62,187 bases of DNA from Mesorhizobium silamurunense (GCF_014843825.1 NZ_JHQR01000044.1:1-62187); one strand, 5' to 3'. Positions 8,832 through 19,139 are shown, numbered from the stretch's first letter. The notes: generated from the sequence alone by a model not told the origin. Numbers and translations: made by a program.

Positions 8832-9130
8832 ATGTCCGCATCCGCCGAAGCCACGGTACTGATCACCCACGAGGTGGGTCTGCACGCGCGCCCTTCGGTG
8901 AAGTTCACCAAGCTCGCCAAGTCGTTCGCGGCCGATGTGGAAGTGGCAATCGCCGCCAATGGTCCCTGGTTCGACGCCAAGAGCATCGTCAAGGTGATGG
9001 CGGCTAAGGCACCAAAGGGAACTCTGCTGCACATAAGAGCAAGAGGTGACGGCGCCGTGGAAGCGGTGGGAGCGCTGGTCGACCTGGTGCAGCGCGACTT
9101 CGACGAGGACAGGGACCATGCCCGGTCCGC

Positions 9131-9134
<4 letters not shown>
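8832..9134 (+). CDS. HPr phosphocarrier dedicated to the Dha kinase
   Basis: A 100-residue HPr-family protein. His18 in GLHARPSVKF is the catalytic histidine. The regulatory-serine region is SIVKVMAAKAPKG; the usual SIMGVM is replaced, so a normal HPr-kinase serine site is not obvious. It lies 19 nt after dhaM and its end overlaps the Enzyme I start. It probably relays phosphate from Enzyme I to DhaM. Confidence 0.9.
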
Positions 9135-10750
<1,616 letters not shown>

Positions 10751-10757
10751 GCACGGC

Positions 10758-11192
10758 ATGGCCAAGGCAGCCAAGATACAAGAAGCCGGCGCGGAAGACG
10801 CGATTCGCGCCTACAAGACGATCCTGTCGCAGGTCATCGACCAGCGACCTTCCGGCATGCGCCAGCGTCTTGCCGATGCGCTCGGCAAGCATCGCAGCTT
10901 TGTCACGCAGATCTCAAGCCCGGCCTATTCGATCCCGATCCCGTCAAAGCATTTGCCTTCCATCTTCACTGTCTGCCATTTCAGTCCGGCCGAGCGCGAC
11001 CAATTCCTGGTCGCCTATCACCAGGCGCATCCCGGAAAGCTGCCGGCGGCTTCAGGCCCCCGCAAGACGCGCCACGTTTCGCTCATCGTGCCGGATTTCG
11101 GCGACGACAAGCAGAATGCCGCGCTCGACCGGGCGATCAACGAATTCATCCAGAAGATAACCAGCATCGCCGGCAAGGGCAGCAGCGGCTGA
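10758..11192 (+). CDS. HTH-like protein of unknown function between Enzyme I and DhaK
   Basis: A 144-residue protein starting at ATG 10758, 7 nt after Enzyme I. Residues about 27-65 (MRQRLADALGKHRSFVTQIS onward) resemble a Cro/XRE-type helix-turn-helix; the C-terminus is basic, then ends in a short amphipathic helix. No enzyme motif is visible. Its place inside the operon suggests a local regulator, possibly at the operator before 470. That role is inference. Confidence 0.7.
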   Translation: MAKAAKIQEAGAEDAIRAYKTILSQVIDQRPSGMRQRLADALGKHRSFVTQISSPAYSIPIPSKHLPSIFTVCHFSPAERDQFLVAYHQAHPGKLPAASGPRKTRHVSLIVPDFGDDKQNAALDRAINEFIQKITSIAGKGSSG

Positions 11193-11197
11193 GCAAA

Positions 11198-11241
11198 GCA
11201 ATTCCAGGAAAAGTGTGCAGCGGTTTTCCGTTCGGAATTGC
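11198..11241. repeat. Palindromic intergenic repeat, family A copy 2
   Basis: Runs from GCAATTCCAGG to CGGAATTGC in the opposite orientation to copy 1. It lies between the HTH-like gene and dhaK, inside the operon, where the hairpin could shape the mRNA. Confidence 0.8.
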
Positions 11242-11270
11242 GTAAAATGAAGACTGTTGGGAGGACTGCC

Positions 11271-12257
11271 ATGAAGAAGTTTATCAACGCGGTCGATACA
11301 GTCCTGACCGAAAGCCTGGACGGCTTCGTCGCCGCGCATTCCGACATCCTCGTGCTCGGCGATGAGCACAAATTCGTCCGCCGCAAGGAGCTCAAGCCCG
11401 GCAAGGTAGCGCTGATCTCGGGCGGCGGCTCCGGCCACGAGCCGTTGCATGGCGGGCTGGTCGGCGACGGCATGCTGGACGCCGCCTGCCCGGGCCAGGT
11501 CTTCACTTCGCCGACGCCGGACCAGATGCTCGCGGCCGTGCAGGCCGTCGACACCGGCGCCGGCTGCCTGTTCATCGTCAAGAACTACGAAGGCGACGTG
11601 ATGAACTTCGACATGGCGGCCGAAATGTCGGAAGGTGTGCTGCAGGTGGTGACCAATGACGATGTCGCGGTCGAGAACTCGTCCTACACGACCGGGCGGC
11701 GCGGCGTCGCCGGCACGCTGGTGGTGGAGAAGATCGTGGGTGCCGCCGCCGAGCAGGGCATGACGCTGCCGGAGCTCAAGGCGCTCGGCGATCGCGTCAA
11801 CGCCGCGACGCGTTCGATGGGCGTGGCGCTGACCAGTTGCACCGTGCCGGCGGCCGGCAGGCCTACCTTCGAGATCGGCGACAACGAGATGGAATTCGGC
11901 GTCGGCATCCATGGCGAGCCCGGCAGGCGGCGCGACGCGCTGAAGAGCGCCGACGCCATCGCCGAGGAGATCTGCGCGGCCATCGTCGGCGACCTCGGCA
12001 AACGCGCCAAGGGACCGGCGCTGCTCTTCGTCAACGGCTTTGGCGGAACGCCGTCGATGGAACTTTATTTGATGTACAACAGCGCCCGCAGAATCTTCGA
12101 GAAGAGCGGGGTGACGGTGACACGCTCGCTGGTCGGCTCCTATGTCACCTCGCTCGACATGGCCGGCTGCTCGATCACGCTGACGATGCTCGACGACGAG
12201 ACGGCGGCGCTGTGGGATGCCCCGGTGCATACGGCGGCGCTGCGCTGGGGGATGTAG
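11271..12257 (+). CDS. dhaK: Dihydroxyacetone kinase subunit DhaK (stand-alone)
   Basis: A 328-residue substrate-binding subunit. GGGSGHEPLH is near residues 51-60 and His214 in GIHGEPG is the covalent substrate-binding histidine. The start at 11271 has GGGAGGA 8 nt upstream. With DhaL, DhaM, HPr and Enzyme I upstream, it completes a PEP-dependent kinase. It is separated from its partners by the HTH-like gene and a palindromic repeat. It is closer to the stand-alone DhaK type than to the N-terminal half of the fusion kinase. Confidence 0.9.
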   Translation: MKKFINAVDTVLTESLDGFVAAHSDILVLGDEHKFVRRKELKPGKVALISGGGSGHEPLHGGLVGDGMLDAACPGQVFTSPTPDQMLAAVQAVDTGAGCLFIVKNYEGDVMNFDMAAEMSEGVLQVVTNDDVAVENSSYTTGRRGVAGTLVVEKIVGAAAEQGMTLPELKALGDRVNAATRSMGVALTSCTVPAAGRPTFEIGDNEMEFGVGIHGEPGRRRDALKSADAIAEEICAAIVGDLGKRAKGPALLFVNGFGGTPSMELYLMYNSARRIFEKSGVTVTRSLVGSYVTSLDMAGCSITLTMLDDETAALWDAPVHTAALRWGM

Positions 12258-12330
12258 CCTCCGCTGGCGCCGCCCGGGCTTTTCTGCGACCATATTCGCC
12301 GAATTTGCCATTCGCGACGCTGCCCGGTTG

Positions 12331-13356
12331 ATGCTGCCCCCGCTTTCGCCTGCCGAAGAAAAACTGCTGCTCGACTTTGCCGACCCCGAGACGCCGGCTG
12401 ATCGAGACCGGAATCTTTCGGCAACCGGCTTGAAGGCGTTGCTCGCCAATGCCGAATTCCACGGCGTGCTGCCGATCATGCTGCGCAAGCTCCGCGAGCG
12501 CGGCGACGCCAACCTGCCGGACGATGCCGCCTTGCGGCAGAAACTCTCCGAGTTGCGCGACCAGGCGACGCTGGCGACCGGGCAGTCGATGCTCCTGCAA
12601 TATCACGGCGACCGCATCATGAAGGCGCTGGCGGCGAAAGGCGTTCCCGCCCGCATCGTCAAGGGACCGGTCTTCGCGCGCAAGCTCTATCGCCATGCCG
12701 CCGATCGGCCGTTCACCGACATCGACATTCTTGTCGGTCCCGCCAGCATCGGCGAGGCCAACAGCGTGATCGCCGGCTGCGGCTTCGTCCTCGGCAGCGG
12801 CGAGGCTGAGTCGCACGAGTTGCAGGAGTTCAAGTGGCTGGAGAAGGAGAACTCCAGCCTATTGATCGAGCTGCACGGCAACCTGGTGCATGACACCGGC
12901 ATGCGGCGGCGGCTATCGCTCGGCTTTCGTGAGCTGCAGGCCATCGATGGCCGCGAGACCGATACGCCGGCATCGCTGCTCACCATCGCCATCGTTCACG
13001 TGGCCGGCGGCCACAAATTCCACCGGCTGCAGCTTTGCGTCGACGTGTTGCAGGGGGTGCGCGCGCTGCGGTCGCCGGAGGCGGAAGCGTGCCTGCTCGA
13101 GGCTGCGCGCATGACCGGGATCGAGCTCGAGCTGGCAACTGTCCTCAACGTGACCGGACGCCTGTTCGACGAACCGCGCGCGATCGAGCTTGCCAACCGC
13201 ATCAAGCCCGATCTGTCGATACGGCTCGCCAAGTGGCTGATCACCGGCAACATGCTGCTTAGGGTCAATTCGCGGGACAAGATGCGGTCGCGTCTCAGCC
13301 GCGATGCCTTCCGCTGGGTCCAGCGGTTGGCCCGGCCAAGGCCCTATCCGGCCTGA
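12331..13356 (+). CDS. Nucleotidyltransferase-family protein of RiPP locus 1
   Basis: A 341-residue protein of the uncharacterised nucleotidyltransferase family often seen beside lasso-type clusters (Pfam NTP_transf_5 type). The core reads RIVKGPVFARKLY, then about 15 residues later TDIDILVGP, giving the KG and metal-binding DxD elements expected for a Pol-beta-like fold. I chose ATG at 12331; the open frame extends upstream to 12217, but that stretch does not look like protein. It converges on the minus-strand kinase, peptidase and precursor genes. The substrate is unknown; the peptide made by this locus is one possibility. Confidence 0.75.
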   Translation: MLPPLSPAEEKLLLDFADPETPADRDRNLSATGLKALLANAEFHGVLPIMLRKLRERGDANLPDDAALRQKLSELRDQATLATGQSMLLQYHGDRIMKALAAKGVPARIVKGPVFARKLYRHAADRPFTDIDILVGPASIGEANSVIAGCGFVLGSGEAESHELQEFKWLEKENSSLLIELHGNLVHDTGMRRRLSLGFRELQAIDGRETDTPASLLTIAIVHVAGGHKFHRLQLCVDVLQGVRALRSPEAEACLLEAARMTGIELELATVLNVTGRLFDEPRAIELANRIKPDLSIRLAKWLITGNMLLRVNSRDKMRSRLSRDAFRWVQRLARPRPYPA

Positions 13357-13383
13357 GAGCCCTCGATGGGGGAGGTATCCGGT

Positions 13384-14373
13384 CTAGGCCCGAGCCAGCA
13401 CGGCGCGGATCAACGCCGCCGCGTCCGCCGGGCTAGAGCCGACTTCCAACGTAAAGGTCGGGACTGCCTTGACCAGTGCCGCGATCGACGCCATGCGCCG
13501 TCTCTGCATCGGCAAGAGGCCGGTCATGCCGGTCCTGACATTGTCGGTGGCAAGCGCCACCATCGCATCGGTCCTGGCCAAGGGCGTGAGTCGGGTGTGG
13601 CCGTCGGCCGAGCGCGCCAGATGCAAGAGCGCCGCGACCGGCCTGGCACGAACCTCCTCGACGCGGATGATCTCGCCGAGGCGCTCCAGCGAGACGGCCT
13701 GCTCGCCCTCCGCGTCCCATGTGTCGCCAAGGCAGGGGGAGAGGAATGGCAGCATCGCCGCGGTGTTGCGATGGATCTTCACCTTCCGCGGCATGCCCCA
13801 GGCCAAGGTGCCATCAGGTGTCGCGCTGAGGATCATGACATCGTCCGAGCAAAGGCCGAAGCCTCGCGATGCCAGCGCCATTGACGTCGTCGACTTGCCG
13901 GTGCCGCTCGGCGCGTGGATCAGCACGAGCGCCTCGCGTTCGGGCAGCGTCAGGCCGGCGGTATGGAGCATGTGCTGCCCGCCCGCATCCAGCGCGGCGT
14001 CCAGCACCATCATCAGCAGCGTCCATTTGACCTTGCTGTCGGGATGAACGCGGATTTCGGCCGAGCCCTGATCGGCATGGATCGAGGCCGTCTGGAGGCC
14101 GGGAAAGACCAAATGGAAGACGTCTCCGGCGTCGATGATACGGCAATGGCCGTCCAGCGGCATATCGCCGTCGAAAGCCAGCTTCCCTTCCGGGTTTTCC
14201 GGCAGCGCCGACGTTTCGAGGATATCGATGCGAAAACCGGGTTCGACCGCTTCATCGACACGCAAGGCGCCGAGCATCAGGTCGAAGCTCGGCCAGAGCT
14301 CGGTGCGCTCCGCCGATATGCCGATGACCTGGCCGTTGAGGTCATAGCAGAAGGTGGCTCCCGGACCGGTCAA
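13384..14373 (-). CDS. HprK-like serine kinase of RiPP locus 1
   Basis: A 329-residue protein with the C-terminal kinase fold of HPr kinase: His137 ahead of the first strand, Walker A APSGTGKST at 154-162, and the paired acidic motif SDD at 176-178. HPr kinase-like enzymes in lasso clusters phosphorylate the peptide's C-terminal Ser. The start overlaps the B2 stop by 4 nt (ATGA), so it is in one operon with B2, B1 and the precursor. It is not the general HPr kinase: it is longer at the N-terminus and sits in a peptide operon. Confidence 0.8.
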   Translation of the reverse strand: MTGPGATFCYDLNGQVIGISAERTELWPSFDLMLGALRVDEAVEPGFRIDILETSALPENPEGKLAFDGDMPLDGHCRIIDAGDVFHLVFPGLQTASIHADQGSAEIRVHPDSKVKWTLLMMVLDAALDAGGQHMLHTAGLTLPEREALVLIHAPSGTGKSTTSMALASRGFGLCSDDVMILSATPDGTLAWGMPRKVKIHRNTAAMLPFLSPCLGDTWDAEGEQAVSLERLGEIIRVEEVRARPVAALLHLARSADGHTRLTPLARTDAMVALATDNVRTGMTGLLPMQRRRMASIAALVKAVPTFTLEVGSSPADAAALIRAVLARA

Positions 14374-14804
14374 GCGGCGCGCGCCTTCACGCTGCCGCCG
14401 GGATGGCGGTAGATTTCAACCATGTCGGGAAGGCTGTCGCTGACCACCGGCTTGCCGTCGAGGCAGACCCAGCAATGCGCCGACAGGCGCGGCTCGTGCA
14501 TCGATTTGGCATCGACACCGAAGTGGAGGTCGGGGTCGAAACCCGCCATGCGCAGAAAGCGGAAACCGAGCAGCCCCTCCCTCAGGCATCTGCGATCACG
14601 CATGACCCAGGGGTGCCGGACCGTGCGGTTGACACAAGCGACGATGTAGCTCCACGGCAGGCCGCGATAGGGTGCGGGCAATTGCAATGGCGCCAATTTC
14701 AGCACGCTTTCGAAATCGCGCCGGGCGACCAGTACCGGCAGCACGCGGGCGCTCAGCCACAGATGGGTGCGGAACAGGGTGCGCAGGAACGGTCCGTCGG
14801 CCAT
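14370..14804 (-). CDS. Lasso-type leader peptidase (B2, transglutaminase-like) of RiPP locus 1
   Basis: A 144-residue transglutaminase-like Cys protease of the lasso B2 (Transglut_core3) family. The catalytic triad is visible as C73 in DRRCLREG, H110 in LSAHCW and D116 in VCLDGKPV. It would remove the leader from the 32-residue precursor. It overlaps B1 by one base and the kinase by four. No lasso cyclase is encoded beside it, which is unusual for this family. Confidence 0.85.
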   Translation of the reverse strand: MADGPFLRTLFRTHLWLSARVLPVLVARRDFESVLKLAPLQLPAPYRGLPWSYIVACVNRTVRHPWVMRDRRCLREGLLGFRFLRMAGFDPDLHFGVDAKSMHEPRLSAHCWVCLDGKPVVSDSLPDMVEIYRHPGGSVKARAA

Positions 14805-15091
14805 TACGCGCCCGGGTCGGCGAGGATGCCTTCGGCCACCAGCTCTGCGGCAAGGGCGGCGATATCCTCATCGAGCGTGGCCTTGTCGACTTCGAACTCG
14901 TCCGACAACAGGTCGACGATCTGGTCGAGGCTGCGCTCGCCGTCGACCTTGTCGAGGAAGGCTTCGGCGGTGCCGTTGCAGGTGTAGAGCTGGCCGCTGC
15001 GCGCCAGAAGCACGACGGCGCCGTCGCCGACATGCTGCACGGAGGCGTCCTCCGCCAGCCGCAGAACCATTTCAGAGGCGATTTCGACCAT
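14804..15091 (-). CDS. PqqD-like precursor-recognition protein (B1) of RiPP locus 1
   Basis: A 95-residue RiPP recognition element. The fold begins with a beta strand region (VVLLARSGQLYTCNGTAEAF) and continues into helices (SLDQIVDLLSDEFEVD), as in PqqD and lasso B1 proteins. B1 binds the YxxPxL leader motif, which the precursor 80 nt upstream has. Separate B1 and B2 genes are the normal arrangement outside some Proteobacteria. Confidence 0.85.
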   Translation of the reverse strand: MVEIASEMVLRLAEDASVQHVGDGAVVLLARSGQLYTCNGTAEAFLDKVDGERSLDQIVDLLSDEFEVDKATLDEDIAALAAELVAEGILADPGA

Positions 15092-15170
15092 GCGCCCGCT
15101 CCCTTGCCGAAGTGCAATTAGCGCGACGTAAGGGCGCTGTCCATCGCCTGATGTCAGGCAGGCAGGGTCA

Positions 15171-15269
15171 TCAGCCGGTCACACCCGTCGGGCCACTCAA
15201 GCCGCCCGCGACCACACTCGACAGCTTCTCGCGCTTGACCAGTACCGGCTTTTCGTAAGTTCTCTTCAT
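15171..15269 (-). CDS. Putative RiPP precursor peptide, 32 residues (locus 1)
   Basis: ATG at 15269-15267, stop at 15173-15171, with GGGGGA about 6 nt before the start. The peptide has Y5-E6-K7-P8-V9-L10, the YxxPxL motif read by lasso B1 proteins, then a basic stretch and LSSVVA. The probable core is the last 11 residues, GGLSGPTGVTG. That region has no Asp or Glu, so no macrolactam can form, matching the absent cyclase. Possible phosphorylation sites are S25, T28 and T31. Cleavage near residue 21 is inferred; the usual Thr at -2 is Val20 here. Confidence 0.8.
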   Translation of the reverse strand: MKRTYEKPVLVKREKLSSVVAGGLSGPTGVTG

Positions 15270-15410
15270 CAAAATCCCCCAAGAAAAAAATCCACGCGCG
15301 AGGATGACGGCGGGCTGTGCCGGCTGTCAAGTTGGCGCTTCCCGTCAGGGTTGCGATCTTTCCCTTAAGTAAGCTAAGAGTCCGCCGGGGTTTTCGGGGG
15401 AGTGGACAGT

Positions 15411-15527
15411 ATGCGTTACAACTGGGATCGGCCTCCGACGGCATTCGAGCGCCCCCGGAAGGCATTGGCGGCCGCCATTCTGATCGCCGGCGGCGTCGGG
15501 CTGATGCTGGCGGCATTGCCGCTCTAA
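15411..15527 (+). CDS. Tiny predicted membrane protein (38 residues)
   Basis: ATG at 15411 preceded by CGGGGGAG about 8 nt upstream; stop TAA at 15525. The peptide has a charged, Pro-rich N-terminus (MRYNWDRPPTAFERP) followed by one hydrophobic helix of about 20 residues. It lies divergent to the RiPP precursor and upstream of prpE. No family is recognised. Confidence 0.5.
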   Translation: MRYNWDRPPTAFERPRKALAAAILIAGGVGLMLAALPL

Positions 15528-15687
15528 GCCGGCTTTCAATCCGCGACCGGTCGAACGGCGCTCCAAGCGGAAGCGCCGCCAGGACAAATTTCCCAAGCGA
15601 CGTCGACCAAAATGCAGGAAGACATGGCCGTGAGAAGCGGCTTAGGCTATGGCCAGACGACGAAAATGTTCCTGGGGAGGAAAGTCG

Positions 15688-17595
15688 ATGGCCTCACGCT
15701 ACCGCGAAGTCTATGAGGGCTGGAAACGCGACCCCGTAGCGTTCTGGGCCGAGGCGGCCAAGGCGATCGACTGGTATTCGCCGGCCAAAAGCGTCTTCGA
15801 TCCGACGGCCGGCGTCTACGGCCGCTGGTTCACCGGCGCCACCTGCAACACCTGCTTCAACGCCATCGACCGCCATGTGGCGGGCGGCCGCGCCGACCAG
15901 TTGGCGCTGATCCATGACAGCGCGATCACCGGCACGATCCGGAAATTCACCTATGCCGAATTGAAGCGCGAGGTGGTCGCGCTCGCCTCCGTGCTCAAGA
16001 ACCGGGGCATCACCAAGGGCGACCGCGTCATCATCTACATGCCGATGGTGGCAGAGGCGGCCATCGCCATGCTCGCCTCGGCCCGCATCGGCGCCGTGCA
16101 TTCGGTGGTGTTCGGTGGCTTCGCCTCGCATGAGCTCGCCACCCGCATCGACGACGCCAAGCCGAAGCTGATCATCACCGCCTCCTGCGGCCTGGAGCCC
16201 GGACGCGTCGTCGCCTACAAGCCGCTGCTCGACAGGGCGATCGAGATGTCGAGGCACAAGCCCGACGCCTGCCTGATCCTGCAACGCGAGCAACTGCGCT
16301 GCGAGATGAAGGACAATTACGACTTCGACTATGCCGACGCAGTTGCCCGCGAGCGGGCGGCGGGAGCCAATGTCGACTGCGTGCCGGTCTTGGCCACCGA
16401 CCCGCTCTACATCATCTACACCTCCGGCACGACCGGGCAGCCGAAGGGCATCGTGCGCGACAATGGCGGCCATATGGTCGCCCTGAAATGGACGATGGAC
16501 AACGAGTTCGGCGTCAAGCCGGGCGAAGTGTTCTGGGCGGCTTCCGATGTCGGCTGGGTGGTCGGCCATTCCTACATCGTCTACGGGCCGCTCTTGCACG
16601 GCTGCACCAGCGTGCTTTTCGAGGGCAAGCCCATCGGCACGCCGGACGCCGGCACCTATTGGCGGGTGATCTCGGAGCACGGCGTGGTCGCGCTGTTCAC
16701 CGCGCCGACCGCCTTCCGCGCCATCAAGGGGCAGGACCCTACGGGCGAGTTCGTGCCGAAATACGACCTGTCGAAATTCCGCACCCTGTTCCTCGCCGGA
16801 GAACGCGCCGACCCCGAGACCATCAAATGGGCCGAGCAGAAGCTCAACCGTCCAGTGATCGACCATTGGTGGCAGACCGAGACCGGCTCGCCGATGACGA
16901 TCAACCCCGCCGGGCTCGGACTTTTGCCGGTCAAATACGGCTCGCCGGGCGTGCCGATGCCGGGCTACGATATTCGCATTCTCGACGATGCCGGCCATGA
17001 GGTGGCGCGCGGCACACTCGGCAACGTCGTGGTCAAGCTACCGCTGCCGGCGGGTTGCCTGCCGACGCTCTGGAATGCCGATGCCCGCTTCCGTCAAGCC
17101 TATCTCGAGGAGTTCCCCGGTTTCTACAAGACGGCCGACGCCGGCATGATGGACGAGGACGGCTACCTCTATGTCATGGCCCGCACCGATGACATCATCA
17201 ATGTCGCCGGCCACCGTCTCTCGACCGGCGCGATGGAGGAGGTGCTGGCCGCGCATCCGGACGTCGCCGAATGCGCCGTCATCGGCATCGCCGATGCGAT
17301 GAAGGGTCAAGTTCCGCTCGGCTTCGTCGTGCTCAATGCCGGTGTGTCGCGCGATACCGGCGCCATCGAAAGCGAAGTGGTGGGGCTCGTGCGCGAGCGG
17401 ATCGGTCCGGTCGCCGCCTTCAAGACGGTGGTGACCATCAAGCGGCTGCCGAAGACGCGCTCCGGCAAGATCCTGCGCGGCACGATGCAGAAGATCGCCG
17501 ACAAGGAAGAATGGACCATGCCGGCGACCATCGACGACCCCGTGATCCTGGACGAGATCACGGCGGCGCTGAAGAGCCGCGGCATCGGGCTTTAA
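15688..17595 (+). CDS. prpE: Propionate-CoA ligase (acetyl-CoA synthetase family)
   Basis: A 635-residue cytoplasmic AMP-forming ligase that activates propionate (or similar short acids) to the CoA thioester. The P-loop is YTSGTTGQPKG near residue 240, the acyl-adenylate motif is WWQTETGS, and the C-terminal catalytic Lys lies in TRSGKILRG. The start at 15688 follows GGAGGAAA; upstream in-frame codons are not convincing. The full length matches PrpE more than Acs. It is not in an operon; repeats follow its stop. Confidence 0.9.
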   Translation: MASRYREVYEGWKRDPVAFWAEAAKAIDWYSPAKSVFDPTAGVYGRWFTGATCNTCFNAIDRHVAGGRADQLALIHDSAITGTIRKFTYAELKREVVALASVLKNRGITKGDRVIIYMPMVAEAAIAMLASARIGAVHSVVFGGFASHELATRIDDAKPKLIITASCGLEPGRVVAYKPLLDRAIEMSRHKPDACLILQREQLRCEMKDNYDFDYADAVARERAAGANVDCVPVLATDPLYIIYTSGTTGQPKGIVRDNGGHMVALKWTMDNEFGVKPGEVFWAASDVGWVVGHSYIVYGPLLHGCTSVLFEGKPIGTPDAGTYWRVISEHGVVALFTAPTAFRAIKGQDPTGEFVPKYDLSKFRTLFLAGERADPETIKWAEQKLNRPVIDHWWQTETGSPMTINPAGLGLLPVKYGSPGVPMPGYDIRILDDAGHEVARGTLGNVVVKLPLPAGCLPTLWNADARFRQAYLEEFPGFYKTADAGMMDEDGYLYVMARTDDIINVAGHRLSTGAMEEVLAAHPDVAECAVIGIADAMKGQVPLGFVVLNAGVSRDTGAIESEVVGLVRERIGPVAAFKTVVTIKRLPKTRSGKILRGTMQKIADKEEWTMPATIDDPVILDEITAALKSRGIGL

Positions 17596-17690
17596 AGCAT
17601 GTCTCCCGAAAGTGGGAACCGGTTTCGGGACAAAGACTTGCGTAAAATCAAAATCACGGAGCGTATCTGAAAGATCGCGACGCGCTTTAG
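17594..17690. repeat. Intergenic repeat, family B (reverse orientation)
   Basis: Starts AAAGCATGTCTCCCGAAAGT and ends CGCGACGCGCTTTAG. It shares the CGACGCGCTTTA end, the CAAAGAC block and the AAAGCATG end with 18900-19005 and 51276-51381, read in the opposite direction. The AACCGGTTT centre also resembles 37048-37091. Confidence 0.7.
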
Positions 17691-17765
17691 GCTGCTTCGC
17701 AAGCGCCGATGATTTGCGACGTCAGGCGCTTGTACGAATTCATCCCGCACTGCAATCGACTGTTG

Positions 17766-17777
17766 TGCAATGCAGCA
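17766..17777 (+). promoter_or_regulatory. PhaR/AniA-like motif upstream of the acyltransferase
   Basis: TGCAATGCAGCA inside the near-palindrome TGTTGTGCAATGCAGCAACA (17761-17780), 44 bp before the acyltransferase ATG. It matches the TGC-RNY-GCAGCA motif found upstream of six other units in this window. Confidence 0.6.
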
Positions 17778-17821
17778 ACAGTCCGTAAAGTTAGCGTGGG
17801 GGGCCATTCCGAAGGCACGGC

Positions 17822-18901
17822 ATGGCTCAGCACAAGATGACATTCGGCGGCGTCGACATATTGCGTTTCCTCGCCGCCGTCATGGTGATGTTCTATCACT
17901 ATGGCTTCTGGGTATGGGCATTTCCCGACGGCGTCTCGGCGCGCTCGACCGGCGGCATCCCAGCCCATCCCGAAATGGCCTTCGTCGGCTCCGGCTGGGT
18001 CGGCGTGCAGGTGTTTTTCGTCATCAGCGGCTTCGTCATCGCCTTCAGCGCCGAGAATTCTACTCCACTCAAGTTCTTCGAGGCGCGCGTGAGGCGGCTG
18101 GCGCCTGCCGTCTGGGTCTGCGCGCCGATCTCGGCGATCGTGTTGCTGCTCGTCGGCCTCTCCTGGCCGACGGACGCCGTAGTGCGGCTTGCCCGCACGG
18201 CGCTGTTCGTGCCGTTCGAGCCATGGGTGGACAGCGTCTACTGGACGCTCGGCATCGAGATCGCCTTCTACGCCATCGTCTGGATCCTGCTCAGGCTTGG
18301 CCGATTCGACCTGATGGAAGCCGTCGCCGTTGTCATCGGTCTCGTCAGCACGCTGTTCTGGTGCGCCTATTTTCTCTTCGACTGGTCCGATCTTGCCGAA
18401 ACGCGCTGGCTGCAACTCACCCTGGTGCATCATGGCGCTTTCTTCGCCGTCGGCGTGCTGCTGTGGCTGATGCACTTCAAGGCGGTGACCATCCCGCGCC
18501 TCGGCTTCTCAGGCCTGTTCCTCGCCGGCGGCGCGCTGCAGATCGTCAGCTCAGTCGACGTGCACAGCATCAAGGTGGAGGCCGCGATGCCCTACGCGCC
18601 GCCGATCATCATCTTCCTGGCCGCGGTGGCGCTGATGGCTTGGTCGCTGCGCCTCGATCTTTCCTGGCGCGGCTGGCGCCGGATCGGGCTGATGACCTAT
18701 CCGCTCTACCTCATCCACGACGTCGTCGGCGCGGCCGTGCTCGGCGCCCTGATCCGGGCGGGCGTGCCCTACCTCGTCTCGATCCCGATCGTCGGCGCGG
18801 CCATGATCGCGGCAAGCTGGCTGGTGGCGGCCGAGGCCGAGCCGCGCATCCGCCTGCTGCTCGACCACACGCTCTTCCGCTACCGGTTGAAAGCCGCCTA
18901 A
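17822..18901 (+). CDS. Membrane acyltransferase, family 3
   Basis: A 359-residue integral membrane O-acyltransferase (OafA/ExoZ/NodX type) with about ten hydrophobic segments. The N-terminus has the family hallmark DILRFLAAVMVMFYHYGFW, with the conserved His in FYHY. Such enzymes acetylate or succinylate sugar residues of surface polysaccharides. It stands alone, 4 kb from the exo region, but shares the TGC/GCA promoter motif with exo genes, suggesting that it decorates the same polymer. Confidence 0.85.
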   Translation: MAQHKMTFGGVDILRFLAAVMVMFYHYGFWVWAFPDGVSARSTGGIPAHPEMAFVGSGWVGVQVFFVISGFVIAFSAENSTPLKFFEARVRRLAPAVWVCAPISAIVLLLVGLSWPTDAVVRLARTALFVPFEPWVDSVYWTLGIEIAFYAIVWILLRLGRFDLMEAVAVVIGLVSTLFWCAYFLFDWSDLAETRWLQLTLVHHGAFFAVGVLLWLMHFKAVTIPRLGFSGLFLAGGALQIVSSVDVHSIKVEAAMPYAPPIIIFLAAVALMAWSLRLDLSWRGWRRIGLMTYPLYLIHDVVGAAVLGALIRAGVPYLVSIPIVGAAMIAASWLVAAEAEPRIRLLLDHTLFRYRLKAA

Positions 18902-19005
18902 AGCGCGTCGCACTGAAACGGATTCAGGCGACGCGCTTTAGGTCTTTGTTTTTATGCGTGTCGTTTTCGCAAAACCGCTGCACACTTTTGCGCGACATGC
19001 ATTAA
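18900..19005. repeat. Intergenic repeat, family B copy
   Basis: Begins with an inverted pair AAAGCGCGTCGC / GCGACGCGCTTT, continues through TTTTTATGCGTGTCG, and ends CGACATGCATTAA. About 85% alike by eye to 51276-51381. Both copies start at the stop codon of an acyltransferase gene. Confidence 0.8.
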
Positions 19006-19139
19006 GTCAGCAACAGCGTCCGGTCCTCGCGTCGGCAATGCATCGCCGGCCGGTGTGGAATTGTTTGCGTTCGGCGTGATATCGAGGCTTAGTCCACGCT
19101 CCGTGGCGCGATCTAAATTCGAATACCGAGCCTCAATCC

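Noticed and set aside
12217..12330. Upstream extension of the nucleotidyltransferase
   Set aside because: The extra 38 residues are Arg/Cys-rich and unlike the family; ATG 12331 gives a sensible start.
15171..15269. Calling the 32-residue peptide a lasso precursor
   Set aside because: No Asp or Glu lies at ring positions 7-9 after any plausible cleavage point, and no cyclase gene is nearby.
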